In this document: positions 34,096-43,667 of the stretch, piece by piece
Numbering within the stretch: position 1 is the first letter of the stretch
Layout of the letters: every line of letters begins with the position of its first letter
From: Paragonimus skrjabini miyazakii
Lineage: Eukaryota > Platyhelminthes > Trematoda > Plagiorchiida > Troglotrematidae
DNA: 64,000 nucleotides
Reading direction: 5' to 3'
Assembly: GCA_014338405.1 (NCBI GenBank)
Contig: JTDE01001981.1
Span: 52,792 to 116,791 of the forward strand
Program-made: the position numbers and the translations under genes
Notes under the pieces: generated by a model
Seen by the model: the letters and a program-made list of their open reading frames with translations, nothing else
Told to the model about the DNA's origin: nothing
Databases searched by the model: none

Positions 34096-34689
34096 AACCG
34101 CGTTCAACTAATTATTGGCTATAATTCGGGTTGTTGACGGCGACACGTTCCGTTCGAGTTAAACTCGGCGTACACGATTTCGCAAGGAACCTGCAATGCT
34201 TGTTCTTGAGATAAACAGACGCGACTGAATGGCCCGACTGTTTGTGGGGACTTAAGAACCCGTAATCACCCGACTAACTACCCAAACAGCTCCAAGCTAA
34301 GAAACTGGAATCGAGGAGGATGCTGACAGTAGCCAACGTTGGTAGCGCGCAGAGGTGTGTGGAGCTTGTTCCACGTTATTCACACTGGTACGACCCACTC
34401 CGTGCAATATGATGGCTAATGCGTCTCAAGAACTATTTCAGTCTTCTGAAGGCTGGCAGACAGTGTTATTTTGTGCTGGGTCCCATGGGTCTGGCGTACG
34501 AATGCATCGTTCGACTGGGGCAGTAGAATGTCTCTAGCGACAGCTGGATAGGACAATCTGGAAGCCGACAAGGCACGCAAGTCTGACTGAAGCTTGTCAC
34601 TATGAAAGATGACATGCCTTAATAAAAAGGTTTAAACCAGGCTATCTCAAGGTGGTCGATTTGTTATACTACCGCCCCTTGGAATTTTT

Positions 34690-35215
34690 AGGTTGTGGCT
34701 ATCAGGCACAATCATGAGGTTGAAAGTCACACGAGGGCTGATCACGTTTTATCCTCCACCCAAAGAAGGCTTTTGATGGTCCAGGATATAGTTAATGTGC
34801 GCCGCGTGTTGCCAAAATGTATGAAGTGCAGAAGGTTCTTAGCAGAACCGTACCAACATGAGATGGCCCAGCTTGTTTGTGATCGCAAAACAGCCAGTTG
34901 CTCCCCGTTTACGGCTTGTGGCGTGGATTATTTTGGAAGCCTGGAAGTTCGGATTGGGAGGAAAATTTGTAAAAAATGGTTGTCTTTTCACCTGTTCAAG
35001 GCATCGGCACAGTCGTTGTCGACGGACTATTTTTTGGCGGCTTTAATGAAATCAGTTGGCCGTCAAGAGAGCTGGAGATTATTGACGGTGATAACCAACC
35101 CAGCTTCGTGAGCGCTGACCCAGAGATGAAGGGGAAATTAGTTTCGTTTTTCCAAGACAAAAATCCAACGGAATGTAGAGGTTTGTGGTGTCCAAGGACA
35201 ATTTAATCCCTCCTT
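34690..35215 (+). pseudogene. BEL/Pao integrase (zinc and catalytic core), remnant 2
   Basis: VAIRHNHEVESHTRADHVLSS is an H..H zinc part. VRRVLPKCMKCRRFLAEPYQH gives the C..C half of the zinc finger. Then SPFTACGVDYFGSLEVRIGRK is the first catalytic Asp strand (GVDxFGP). A frame shift leads to NGCLFTCSRHRHS (equivalent to GCLFTCxxTRAVH). The frame 34976-35206 carries the rest (VVVDGLFFGGF, WPSRELEIIDGDNQ), in which the second catalytic Asp box (SDNGTNF) appears as IDGDNQPSFV. This enzyme would join element DNA to the host chromosome; the copy is dead. Confidence 0.75.
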
Positions 35216-35268
35216 TCTAATCGTTCAGTTGGAATAAGAGAGCGCCTGATTCGTTCAGTTCAACGTTT

Positions 35269-35735
35269 ATGCAGGCTGTCGTACAGCAACAAGTGGTGCC
35301 GGATAAGGCTCTCTCCACTTACTGGATCAAAGTCGAAAGAGTCCTGTGTGACAGACCTTCGGTTCGATTTCACCATGATTCCAACGACCCTACTGTTTTA
35401 AGACAAAACGGCTTGCCGCTCCCAAAACCAAACCCGGGCACGCCGTGCATCCAGATCACGCTGCTATGAAAAGTATTAAAAAAATGTTGACAAGCTCAAC
35501 ACATGACTGGTGTGCTTCGGAGAAGCTGGATCGGGTAAACGTGTATATCAGTGACATTTTCCTTCTAATTGAAGGCCCTCGACCAGTAGGCGTACGACCC
35601 GAAGCTGTGGTAAACAAAACAATAAAGAGTCCTGACAAATGCGTCCGCAAAGTGTCCTTGAGAGCAAGCAGCGAAACGATCAGCAGAGATGTGAAATGCA
35701 TTACTTCAGTTGGTTTGCTCAAACCTGGATCAGAA
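35269..35735 (+). pseudogene. BEL/Pao integrase C-terminus (DUF5641-like), remnant 2
   Basis: ALSTYWIKVERVLCDRPSV (LTTxxxEVExILNSRPL block, 35308-35362) and NDPTVLRQN lead into a frame change. The frame 35445-35750 reads KLDRVNVYISDIFLLIEG, GVRPEAVVNKTIKSPDKCVR and KVSLRASSETISRDVKC, the same small beta domain as at 12140-12345 of remnant 1. The order and spacing are normal for BEL/Pao. Confidence 0.8.
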
Positions 35736-35817
35736 TGTAACGCCCCATGAATTCAGGGATGCACTAGTAATATTTTTGCTTAGAGGTGAGTATAGCAAGT
35801 AATGCTAAGACAACCAG

Positions 35818-35920
35818 TTGGAAGCAGTGCTTGAAAGCAAGCAGCGGCCCGATCAAGAGAGACGTAAAACTCAAATGTTTCCTCGACAGAGCGGAGGATG
35901 CTGGCGTTCTCAGCGAGTGA
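35818..35920 (+). repeat. Partial duplicate of the BEL/Pao C-terminus
   Basis: CTTGAAAGCAAGCAGCGG and GATCAAGAGAGACGTAAAACTC repeat CTTGAGAGCAAGCAGCG and GATCAGCAGAGATGTGAAATGC at 35657-35700. In one frame the second copy reads LKASSGPIKRDVKLK, CFLDRAEDAGVLSE and a stop at 35918-35920. The first copy lacks this end. The second therefore carries the original C-terminus, and a tandem duplication or a second element end is present. Confidence 0.65.
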
Positions 35921-36378
35921 AGCTGATGGGCAAGGGAACCCGGTCACGATACGTACTTAGCCCGAAGCCACCTGAGTGTTGGGGAATCATGCTAGTTTCA
36001 GGTGCCGATATTAGTGTAGCTGGTTTCATTGAGTACCTAAAGATTGTGGTGTGTTGGAAGAAAGTAAATGATCATGCTCCGCCTCCATTGACTCCGTTTT
36101 CATTTTTCCTTCTTCCTCGTTCATTCGAAATATTCTCCATAATGATTGCCAGGTTTCCTCGCAATAACCGACACGTCCATTCAAACTACGTGCGCAACAT
36201 GTCCTTTCTTCCACGAACGTTACTTTCATATATTACCAAACTTGATATAAGCTGCTCATCTAAACTGGTTCGCGCGCAGTCTGTTCATTCTCACTCTGAC
36301 TGCTGCGCCCTCATTTGTGTGAAACTTGATTTCATTTGCGCCTCATCCCTCCGCCATTACATGACTGTGGTATTTGGT
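35921..36378. other. Unassigned stretch before CR1 copy C
   Basis: Partly C/T-rich (TCATTTTTCCTTCTTCCTCG at about 36098). It could be the BEL/Pao 3' non-coding part or LTR, or the 5' UTR of copy C. The match with copy D starts only at 36379, so the limit is set there. No gene was recognised. Confidence 0.4.
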
Positions 36379-36492
36379 CGTGTTCATGTGAATCCTTGGT
36401 CTCGGACCTTGTTAATTTGGTGGATTCAATATCGAGGTTTGTTGTTATTTTCTTCCATTCTGGTTAGAAAATTAACGGACACAGAGGCCGAA

Positions 36493-37055
36493 ATGGCAAA
36501 ACTGCACAGTGTGTAGTATGAGCTTACCAACATTTTGCACCAGTTGAGTGCGATATGTAGCATTCTACATGCTTAAAATAACACCCATCCTGAGACTACT
36601 ACTCCTAACGATAGAGACCCCGTAGCAGTTGGAACGTTTATTGATGCAATGGCTACTGAGCTACACCAACGGCTACGCTGTACAAGCAAAGTTGCATTTA
36701 ACGTATCAACCAGCATACGTTTGTTGTCCATGAAAAAGAACTTACTCAAGGCTAATAGGATGGTGGACCAAGTGTATAATTTTCTAAGGCTTCGCAAGCA
36801 AATACAACAAAGAAGTTGTCCATTGTAACTGTATTCAACAAACGAACTTTTAGCAAATGAATTCCTCAAAATACAAGACCAAATTATGCGTGTTACGAAT
36901 TTCAACCCCGTAACAGTGTTTGGTGACAAGACACTACTGCAAAGGAAAATACTGTAAACCAATATTTCCCTAGTAAAGAGAAACTGAAGTGACAAAATCG
37001 GCAACCTCATTGACTTGGCTGTCGATCTCGACGGCCCCACGACGTCATTAGCTCA
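36493..37055 (+). pseudogene. CR1-like ORF1, copy C
   Basis: The ATG at 36493 gives MAKLHSV, a stop, then ELTNILHQLSAICSILHA, RDPVAVGTFIDAMATELHQRLRC and, after frame changes, SIRLLSMKKNLLKANRMV, FLRLRKQIQQRSCPL and IGNLIDLAVDLDGPTTS. It matches copy A (CIRLRKK...CCPLLF; LADLIDLIVNLD) and the N-terminus of copy B. The block RLRK...CPL followed by a predicted helix is the family signature of this ORF1; its biochemical role is inferred from other non-LTR ORF1s only. Several in-frame stops. Confidence 0.65.
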
Positions 37056-37093
37056 GTAAGTTGTGATCGTTACTATGTACGCCCGGAGGGATA

Positions 37094-37908
37094 TTGAAAA
37101 TCAAACCACGCCCCGCTCTGTTCACGCCGGGTACTGTCAAGTTTATCCAAAAACCCATGGTTAGTACTAGAAATACGTCTCCGTTAACCAAGGCGCTGAC
37201 TGGAATCACTCGTGGACCTAAGGCGCCGAACATTCTCCAGAGTATTTGTGGCAGTATCCAAAAATGTGAGAACAAAGACGAGGTTAGGCAATCAACTCCA
37301 TTTCCTTCTTATTGTCGGCATTTCTCTCCATTACCTGGAGTGGCTGTACATACAAACCGCAGATAAAAAACGCTGAACAAGGCTCCAAACCAGCTGTAAG
37401 ACCTTTACGGTACCTGCTAGAGACTACTGTTTTTTGATTTGCAACATGAGGGCAAATCGATGGTACTTCTTAAACCCTACGAATAACGCAGAAACCTGGT
37501 TTTTAGTTACACATTCTAAGTCAGTGCTTCGCAGGTGAAAATGAATAATTGGTCGTCAACTGCTTTGAGTCAATTCACAACTGTAGTAAGTTTCACAGTT
37601 TCCATGAGTCAACCAATTTCTCCTTTCTACACTACCCTTCTATCCAAAAACTGATTGCTACTAGAGATCACATGACTAACGTGTGTACCCTGTCAGGTAT
37701 ATCACCACGTGATTATGTAACGCACAAACGTCCGCAAATCCAGTCAATTTTGGTGCACCCTTTGGCATTACATCTAACGCCACCTGGTCCCTTACTCCAT
37801 GTCCCAGATAGTCACCCTACCATAATTATACTCTTCCAGCACTTTCTGTCGTGGAGTAAAAGCTTTGCGACATCCACTCAAACATCCGTGGAAAATTTGT
37901 ACATCTAA
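37094..37908 (+). pseudogene. CR1-like ORF1 C-terminal / inter-ORF region, copy C
   Basis: Frame 37094-37366 (IKPRPALFTPGTVKFIQKP, SPLTKALTGITRGPKAPN) is basic and proline-rich. Frame 37549-37908 (ISPRDYVTHKRPQIQS, LTPPGPLLHVPDSHP) precedes the endonuclease. Copy A has a comparable proline- and threonine-rich frame at 2454-2945. It may be the ORF1 tail or an ORF2 N-terminal extension. No known domain is visible. Confidence 0.45.
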
Positions 37909-38018
37909 CCTAACTTCTTCATATCACTGTTTGCAACCCACTGCCCCATCTGTGGCGCAGTACTTTAGCAGCTTAAATGTTGTCTGGCAGAAAATCGTCC
38001 ATTAATTTATTCCATATA

Positions 38019-39190
38019 AACGCAAGATCATTGATAAGTAAGACGCACATCTTTGGATCTTTTGTCTTTTTGTCTAGTACCCATATCATTCTCGTCACTG
38101 AGACGTGTTGCTCTCCTGATAAGCCTCATAGGATATAATATATTTCGTAGGGATCGTCTAACAAGATGAGATGGTGGATGCATGATTTACCTTAAATAGC
38201 AATTTTACGCAGTCACACTCGACAAATAAAGTTTGACTTGAATTGAAGACTCGTTGTGGTTAATCGTCTCTATGGGTTCTGGCCACCTACTTATTAGATG
38301 TATTTACCGACCGCCTAATGCTACTAGCAGTGACTTTGCTGACTTCGTAGAGGCGGTAAGTCATGTATCAAACATAGCTTGCAAACACAAGCTGATTGGT
38401 GGTGACTTCAACCTACCAAATATTTCCTTGACCCTATTGACAGCTCCTCCAGAGCAAGGTCAATTTCTTTCATGCATTTCACTGAATGGATTGAACCAAC
38501 ATTTCTTAGCGCCCACCAGACAGAGGAGAGTTTTGGATGGCACATTCATCACAGGTATCTCGTCTGTAGGGAGATCCGTTCCGGAAAAGCTTCAAGAAAT
38601 TGACCATAATATCTTCAAGTGTCAGTCTGACTTCAATACAATTATCAAACCCACAGTTGTATTCTACCGTTTGATCAAATGCATTGATTGGGTTACCGTC
38701 TTCTTCTCACCAAGATCCTCAGATTGAAATAGGGTCTTTCGTACATCAGACCCAAAAGTAGCAACCGAGGAATTTATCAACCACTTCCAATTTTGTATCG
38801 ATATTCTGGCCCCCATAAATTCCAAACGCGTTGTTTCTTATATGCAAGGTAGAACCTTAACTGCAATAGAGACTGACGAACTTAAATCACATAAGTCGAT
38901 GCAGATAACACTGGACTTCTCCCTAGTAATACGGATGAACAGTAGTTTTGAATACATAGAACATAGAACGTACCTGTGTTATGCAAACGAAGAAAATCCC
39001 ATGCTTGATAGCGAGCAGAGAGGCGTGAAGCTAATGCAACTGATGAGTCGGAGGAATTCTAAGACAGATTATTTTACAAAGGTTGTAACTCCTAAAACTA
39101 AAACGGTTGCCGGTAACCATGTTGAAACCAGTGAAATCTTCAAGTCACATTTTGCGCGTTTAGTGTGGAGAACACAGTATCATCCCGTTG
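38019..39190 (+). pseudogene. CR1-like ORF2 endonuclease and linker, copy C
   Basis: NARSLISKTHIF, HIILVTETCCSPD (TET strand), then a small deletion and frame loss. Frame 38254-38727 has LLIRCIYRPPNATSSDFADF, KLIGGDFNLPNISLT with an intact GDFN catalytic box, FITGISSVGRSVPE and EIDHNIFKC, where the usual SDH has become IDH. The linker frame 38842-39190 (QGRTLTAIETDELKSHKSM, LMQLMSRRNSK) matches copy B. It breaks off at 39190 where the gypsy element begins. Confidence 0.85.
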
Positions 39191-39211
39191 TAATTAAAAT
39201 TGAGATATATA

Positions 39212-39370
39212 GATTAACGATGGAACGTATAAGAATCGTAAAGCACAACAACACAGAACGTGTAGTGTTGAATCATACGTACGGACCAATTGTATAGGGT
39301 ATTAGATCATACATTAGATCATATAAAAAAGGAGAGGAATCGTCAGTAATGTTCATCACATCTATCACAC
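39212..39370 (-). repeat. Gypsy 1 LTR, left (3' LTR of the element)
   Basis: TAACGATGGAACGTATAAG and AATCGTAAAGCACAA, then TCATACGTACGGACCA and a GGAGAGGAATCGTCAGT block. These match the right LTR in order (TAACGATCGAACGGATAAG, AATCTTAAAACACAA, GTCGTACGTATCAACCA, GGAGACGAATCACGTCAGT). Clearly diverged. Boundaries are approximate. Confidence 0.6.
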
Positions 39371-39544
39371 CTTGAATGAACGTGCGGATGTTTGCAATTC
39401 CGTGGTGGTCTGGGTTCCAAACGTTCGGACCTTCTGACCATCGGCTCTTCAAATATTTCGTCTACTTCAGGAATACCCTGTACTTCAGTAATGTCGTTTG
39501 GTTTAAATGCAACAGAATTATCTCTAGAATTGAATTCAACCTAA

Positions 39545-40330
39545 TCAACATGTCTTCCATGACAGGTAGAAGTCTTCCAAGTCAAGAATATTAATCACGT
39601 AATTTCCGTGGGAGGAAATAACTATTCCATTAGCAGGACGTGAATCACTGCCCTTGAGAAGTGTTACATTAGCTGTTTTTGCACAGTCAGGACTTGTAAA
39701 CAGAAAAGGAGATTTGAAAAGCATCGCGAAACTTTTTCCAGTTACCAAATGTGATGCATTTTTGTACTGCACGAGAGAATTGTCGATTCCTCGACCAAGT
39801 TCCATAAATAAGTTTGGTGCTAGAAAAGCAATGGCAGACTTCAGTGTGCGGACAAAATTTTCTGCATGTTGACTAGACTGTGGATGTCGCGGCGCAGTAA
39901 ACAAATGCCAACACCCAAGTTATTTAATCCATTCCTCTAAAGACGTGGCTGTTAAGTGAGTAACATTGTCGGTGACCAAAGCAACAGGCACACCCTCGCG
40001 ACAGAATAGTTTTTCTCAACGCATGCTGTGTAAAGTCTGCATTTGGTGATAAAGTGAGAAAACCTTCAGGCCATCCAGAATAAGCATTAACACTCACTGG
40101 GGCATATTATTTCTTCAGAAAAGAACCACGGTAGTCAGCATGAACGTTATGAAATGTTCCAAACGTAACAGGCTACGGAAGCCATCGTTACTGTTTCGTA
40201 TGAAACATGTACAATTCTTGGCAGTATGTTTATCATCTGATTCTATTTCTGGTCACCAGCAAGATAAATGAACAAGTGACTTCATTTTATCAACTCCAAA
40301 ATGTCCGGAATGCAAGTCCGAGTCGGTCAA
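39545..40330 (-). pseudogene. Ty3/gypsy integrase, gypsy 1
   Basis: Reading downward from 40320: DLHSGHFGVDKMKSLVHLSC, with the His of the zinc motif, and HTAKNCTCF (Cys half). Then DYRGSF and VNAYSGWPEGFLTLSP around the first catalytic Asp. VALVTDNVTHLTA has the second Asp. The frame 39545-39904 reads FTAPRHPQSSQHAENFVRTL, with the catalytic Glu in SQHAE (usually NGxAE), followed by a degenerate C-terminal region. The order DD(35)E and the HPQS motif are typical of gypsy integrases. Frames change at least twice upstream of 39904. Confidence 0.8.
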
Positions 40331-42130
40331 GTGACAACACACAATAATCTGTCTGGAGTGTTGAACAAACTTTCACGACGACAGTGAAATGCGGGAAATC
40401 TACGCCGCCCTTCTTGTGTCCAGCCACATCTTGAAGCAGAGATAGTAAGACCAAAGAATTTACGAGTATCACACACAAAAGCATTTCTTTTTACTGGCAG
40501 TCGCTGAACTAGTAAACAATCAGTGTTGTCTGAGTTTGTGTCCAGTGATGGAATTCTGGATAAGTAATCAAAATGGAGAATAGTTTCCGCACGACGATGA
40601 ATAATTGTGTAATCGTAGGAGGTTAGAGCAATGCTGCAACTTTGCACCGTGGTAACAGATGACTTTGCCAGCGATTTGCGGGGATGACAGAAGTTTTGAG
40701 ACTTCATGTTTGTGAATGAGAGTCCAAGAAGGCATTTATGAGGTCTTTCAACAGCCCAATATACTTCAGGGGCTCCAAGTTTGGTCTGAAGAAACCCACG
40801 TTCGGCTTTAGACGGACGACGTGAAATATATATAACAGGTCAACCACACTGTTCATGAACCGCATCTGGTCCAGTTGGAGAAGCATCGATAATTACATTT
40901 GAATGACCTTTGGCAGGAATCGGCCTCAAAACAGCAGTAGTTTAAATATGACGAAGCAAAGTACGGAACATTTATTCGTGGTTAGTGGACCAAGAAAAAC
41001 TGTTGATGGATAATATTTCGGACAAAAATGTGACACATTAGGCAAAATTCGGAATAAAACGTGAGTAGTACTTCAGTGCACCTGGAACAGAACGGAGTTC
41101 ATGTAGGTTAGTGAGTGACGGTGCACTCACTAATGGGGCCGAGCGTTGTAACTCTGGTTTGAAATCATTGCTATCAGCAATGTAATCAAGGCCTGAGAAA
41201 GAAAAAAACTAAAATACTACACTCCCTTGGGTTAATAGCTACGTTGAGGTCAAAATGTAATTTCAACAGAGAAAGGAGGCGATAAACATGGATGTGTTTA
41301 TAGAGAGCATGAAAAATAGCGTCATTTTGATGGGTTTTGGAAACGTCTAGGTCATTAGTGATTGTATTCGTGATATCCTGGAATACAGCTTGCGGTAGGT
41401 TGAATCCCAAAGGCAGAAAGTTTTGACGATACAATCCGAATGGTGGGGGTGATCACATTTAAATTGTCCGATACTTGATCAGGTGGCATATGTAGATAAT
41501 CATCCCCTGAATCGATTTTCAAAAATATGTCAAAACCTGACAAAGGATACACTGTATTGTAGTGGCCTGGAGATAACTCCGGTCCGCCTGCTGTGTAACG
41601 TGTAAGCTCCTTCCCCAAATCTCAATTTACATTGTGCAAAGAATTTTTGTCCACCGTCTGCTTGGTGCATGCGATCGCGTTTGTTTGTTTGCATGCTTGT
41701 CGGCCTATGCGCACCCAGGATGCCATACACACTGTTCCGGTTTGCTCGAGCGCACGACGGGCGGATCGTCAACCTTCCTAACTACTTCTGCTTATCGGTG
41801 TCGTTTAACGCTGATCGAGACCAATTGTAAGTATTGTATAATATATTTCCGGCGTCCGGCAATTATCGGTATTTTTATTTTGCGCCTGGTATTGATGCGT
41901 ATACCTGGGAATGCGTTAATTTGGTGCACATAAGCATTAAAATATCCTCGGGTTCTTATGTTGTGAAGATACGTTATAGTAGACGCTCATTCAACGTTAA
42001 TCTTTAGTCACCACATATCCTCGGTGTATTCCCATAAGCTTCTAACGGTGTCACTATTGGCGTCGCCCAGTTGGACGAGTCACCAGGCGTTATTGCGCTT
42101 CTATCACACACCGAATACGATTCTTTGCGC
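40331..42130 (-). pseudogene. Ty3/gypsy reverse transcriptase-RNase H, gypsy 1
   Basis: From 42130 downward: SSNWATPIVTPLEAYGNTPR and ICGD (RT motif 1-2). These are interrupted at 41930-41553 by the LTR-like repeat, then LSGFDIFLKIDSGDDYLHM, YRQNFLPLGFNLPQAVFQ and THQNDAIFHALYK, where the catalytic YxDD has become HQND, and LNVAINPRECSI. The RNase H follows: IIDASPTGPD (40905-40870), RGFLQTKL-like tether, and frame 40327-40707 with DYTIIHRRAETILHFDYLSR. Beyond IPSLDTNSDN, the linker to the integrase. Catalytic loss plus insertion: inactive. Confidence 0.85.
41553..41930 (+). repeat. LTR-like repeat, copy 2, inside gypsy 1 RT
   Basis: TGTATTGTAGTGGCCTGGAG to GTTAATTTGGTGCACA, 378 bases with TG...CA ends. 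It matches 30733-31045, including GATCGCGTTTGTTTGTTTGCATG. It divides the gypsy RT between PEDIL and LSGFDIF. No coding region. It behaves like a solo LTR; no target-site duplication was recognised. Confidence 0.65.
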
Positions 42131-42489
42131 ACAGACTCTCATAAGTTGAATGAGATGATTCCTTTTTTAGGGAAGCCTGGGCCCCCCGAAGCTTCAAGCT
42201 ATACCTTTGGCATTCACATTTCCCATGTGGCTCAAGAACAGTTTATTCTAATTTGTCTAATATCAACATCGTTCACTGACATCAGTAGCGAAATGTCAGA
42301 ATGTAGTAGTCGTAAAACTTCAAGTCCAAGTATAGAAGTGCCTGTGGTTGAAAACAAAATTCACAATCAGTAGGGCAAGCATCGTGTAACTTCACCAATA
42401 CGGTCCAGCAGCCTACAGAAGGTAATGGATTACCAGTAATAACATGAATGTTAACTTATGTCAGCTACAGAACGGCATCAGGATAATAT

Positions 42490-43480
42490 ACAGCTAGGTC
42501 TGATTGTGAAATTATTGATTCAACTTTATCGGTGTCAACAATAAATCTGTGACTTCTACTAAAAACAGACATGAAGTTTTCCAAAACATGTGTTACGCGG
42601 TAAAATAGAAAGAGAAAGAGTTGATAGATCAGCAGTCAATGGTTGTGCGTTCGAATATGACTTTGTCGCTGAAGGACTTACATGCCAACTAGATATGAAC
42701 CAATTTGCTACAGCCGAAACACTGCATATCTTTGTGCACAGGAATACTGGGTATAATTGCGTCCACAAGCATTTCCCAAATCGTTGTAGAACTGCATTTG
42801 CCTTAATTCCTTCGGAAAACTAAACAGATGTTCTCAGCACACGGGAACCAGTAACTAGTTTGAATGTGTTATTTTGGTTCGGCCTTGGATTGTTGCTTTT
42901 AGAATAATTGCACAGAACCTCAGTAGTCTTCGAAACTTGTTTTATATCTTAATACTGTTCACACAATTTACGAATAACCTGGAACCCTTGTTCATGAGGC
43001 AAGAGAAGTTTTCGTTGCAACTCTTGCAAGTTAATAGCAGCAAACTGCCGATCACATAGTTCGTCCAATAACCTGATGCCGTGTTCACACCTGGCCGCTT
43101 ACGTTTGCAATTGTGAGACGAAACTACGAATAGACTGAGATTCTGATCAAATTAGCACAGTAGGCTTAGTTCTTTCAACTGCCAGAAGAATTCACCGGCT
43201 CAAATTGCTGGAGGAGTAGTTTTTTAGCGGGGGGCGACTTCGAGAAAGCTAGGATTTTGGCAAGAGCACAAGCTTCCATGCCGATAAAATGTAAACTGAA
43301 GACAACTTTCTTTTTCTCATCCAAATCAGACTTTGTGAAAAACCAAATGTCAAACTGTCCAAATAATCCGCCTTTTCTGTAGCATTTGAATTAGTCAATA
43401 ATCGATCCACTTCAGTAATCATTGTGAATAGTGGGAAGGCACGACGCCAAATGTTGTACTTAGAATCGAACAATACAGAA
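42490..43480 (-). pseudogene. Ty3/gypsy gag and protease, gypsy 1
   Basis: The frame 43249-43473 starts FDSKYNIWRRAFPLFTMI and continues EVDRLLTNSNATEKADYLDS, the conserved matrix/capsid start of short gypsy gags. Further down, the nucleocapsid part is unreadable. The protease box at about 42555-42520 reads HRFIVDTDKVESIISQSD, so the catalytic DTG is DTD. There are frame changes between gag and protease. The missing zinc knuckle may be deleted or decayed. Confidence 0.6.
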
Positions 43481-43481
43481 T

Positions 43482-43655
43482 AACGATCGAACGGATAAGA
43501 ATCTTAAAACACAATTAAGCAAAATAACAATGGGAGTTTATTGTCCAGTCGTACGTATCAACCACGAGCACAGGATACCGAAATAATAAAATTGTTAGAT
43601 AATAGAAGGAGACGAATCACGTCAGTCATACTCCTTACTTACTCGTTGCTCAATT
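43482..43655 (-). repeat. Gypsy 1 LTR, right (5' LTR of the element)
   Basis: Partner of 39212-39370, directly outside the gag start and next to the resumption of CR1 copy C at 43668. About 170 bases. The divergence between the two ends indicates an old insertion. Confidence 0.6.
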
Positions 43656-43667
43656 GAAAACTACTTA

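Larger units (their letters stand above)
32083..35920 (+). mobile_element. BEL/Pao LTR retrotransposon remnant 2
   Basis: On the plus strand, in the right order for BEL/Pao pol: aspartic protease (32083-32228), the protease-RT connector (32201-32660), RT (32660-33700), RNase H (33880-34095), integrase zinc and core (34690-35215) and C-terminal domain (35269-35735). A second partial C-terminus follows (35818-35920). Gag is missing; the 5' side is occupied by a repeat. There are many frame changes and stops. No LTR pair was found. Confidence 0.85.
39195..43660 (-). mobile_element. Ty3/gypsy LTR retrotransposon 1, nested in CR1 copy C
   Basis: A short but ordered gypsy element on the minus strand: gag (43480-42590), protease (about 42560), RT (42130-40960), RNase H (40960-40330) and integrase (40320-39545), flanked by diverged LTR-like ends (39212-39370 and 43482-43655). 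The flanks are the two halves of CR1 copy C. An LTR-like repeat at 41553-41930 splits the RT. The many stops and two altered catalytic boxes show an old insertion. Confidence 0.85.
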
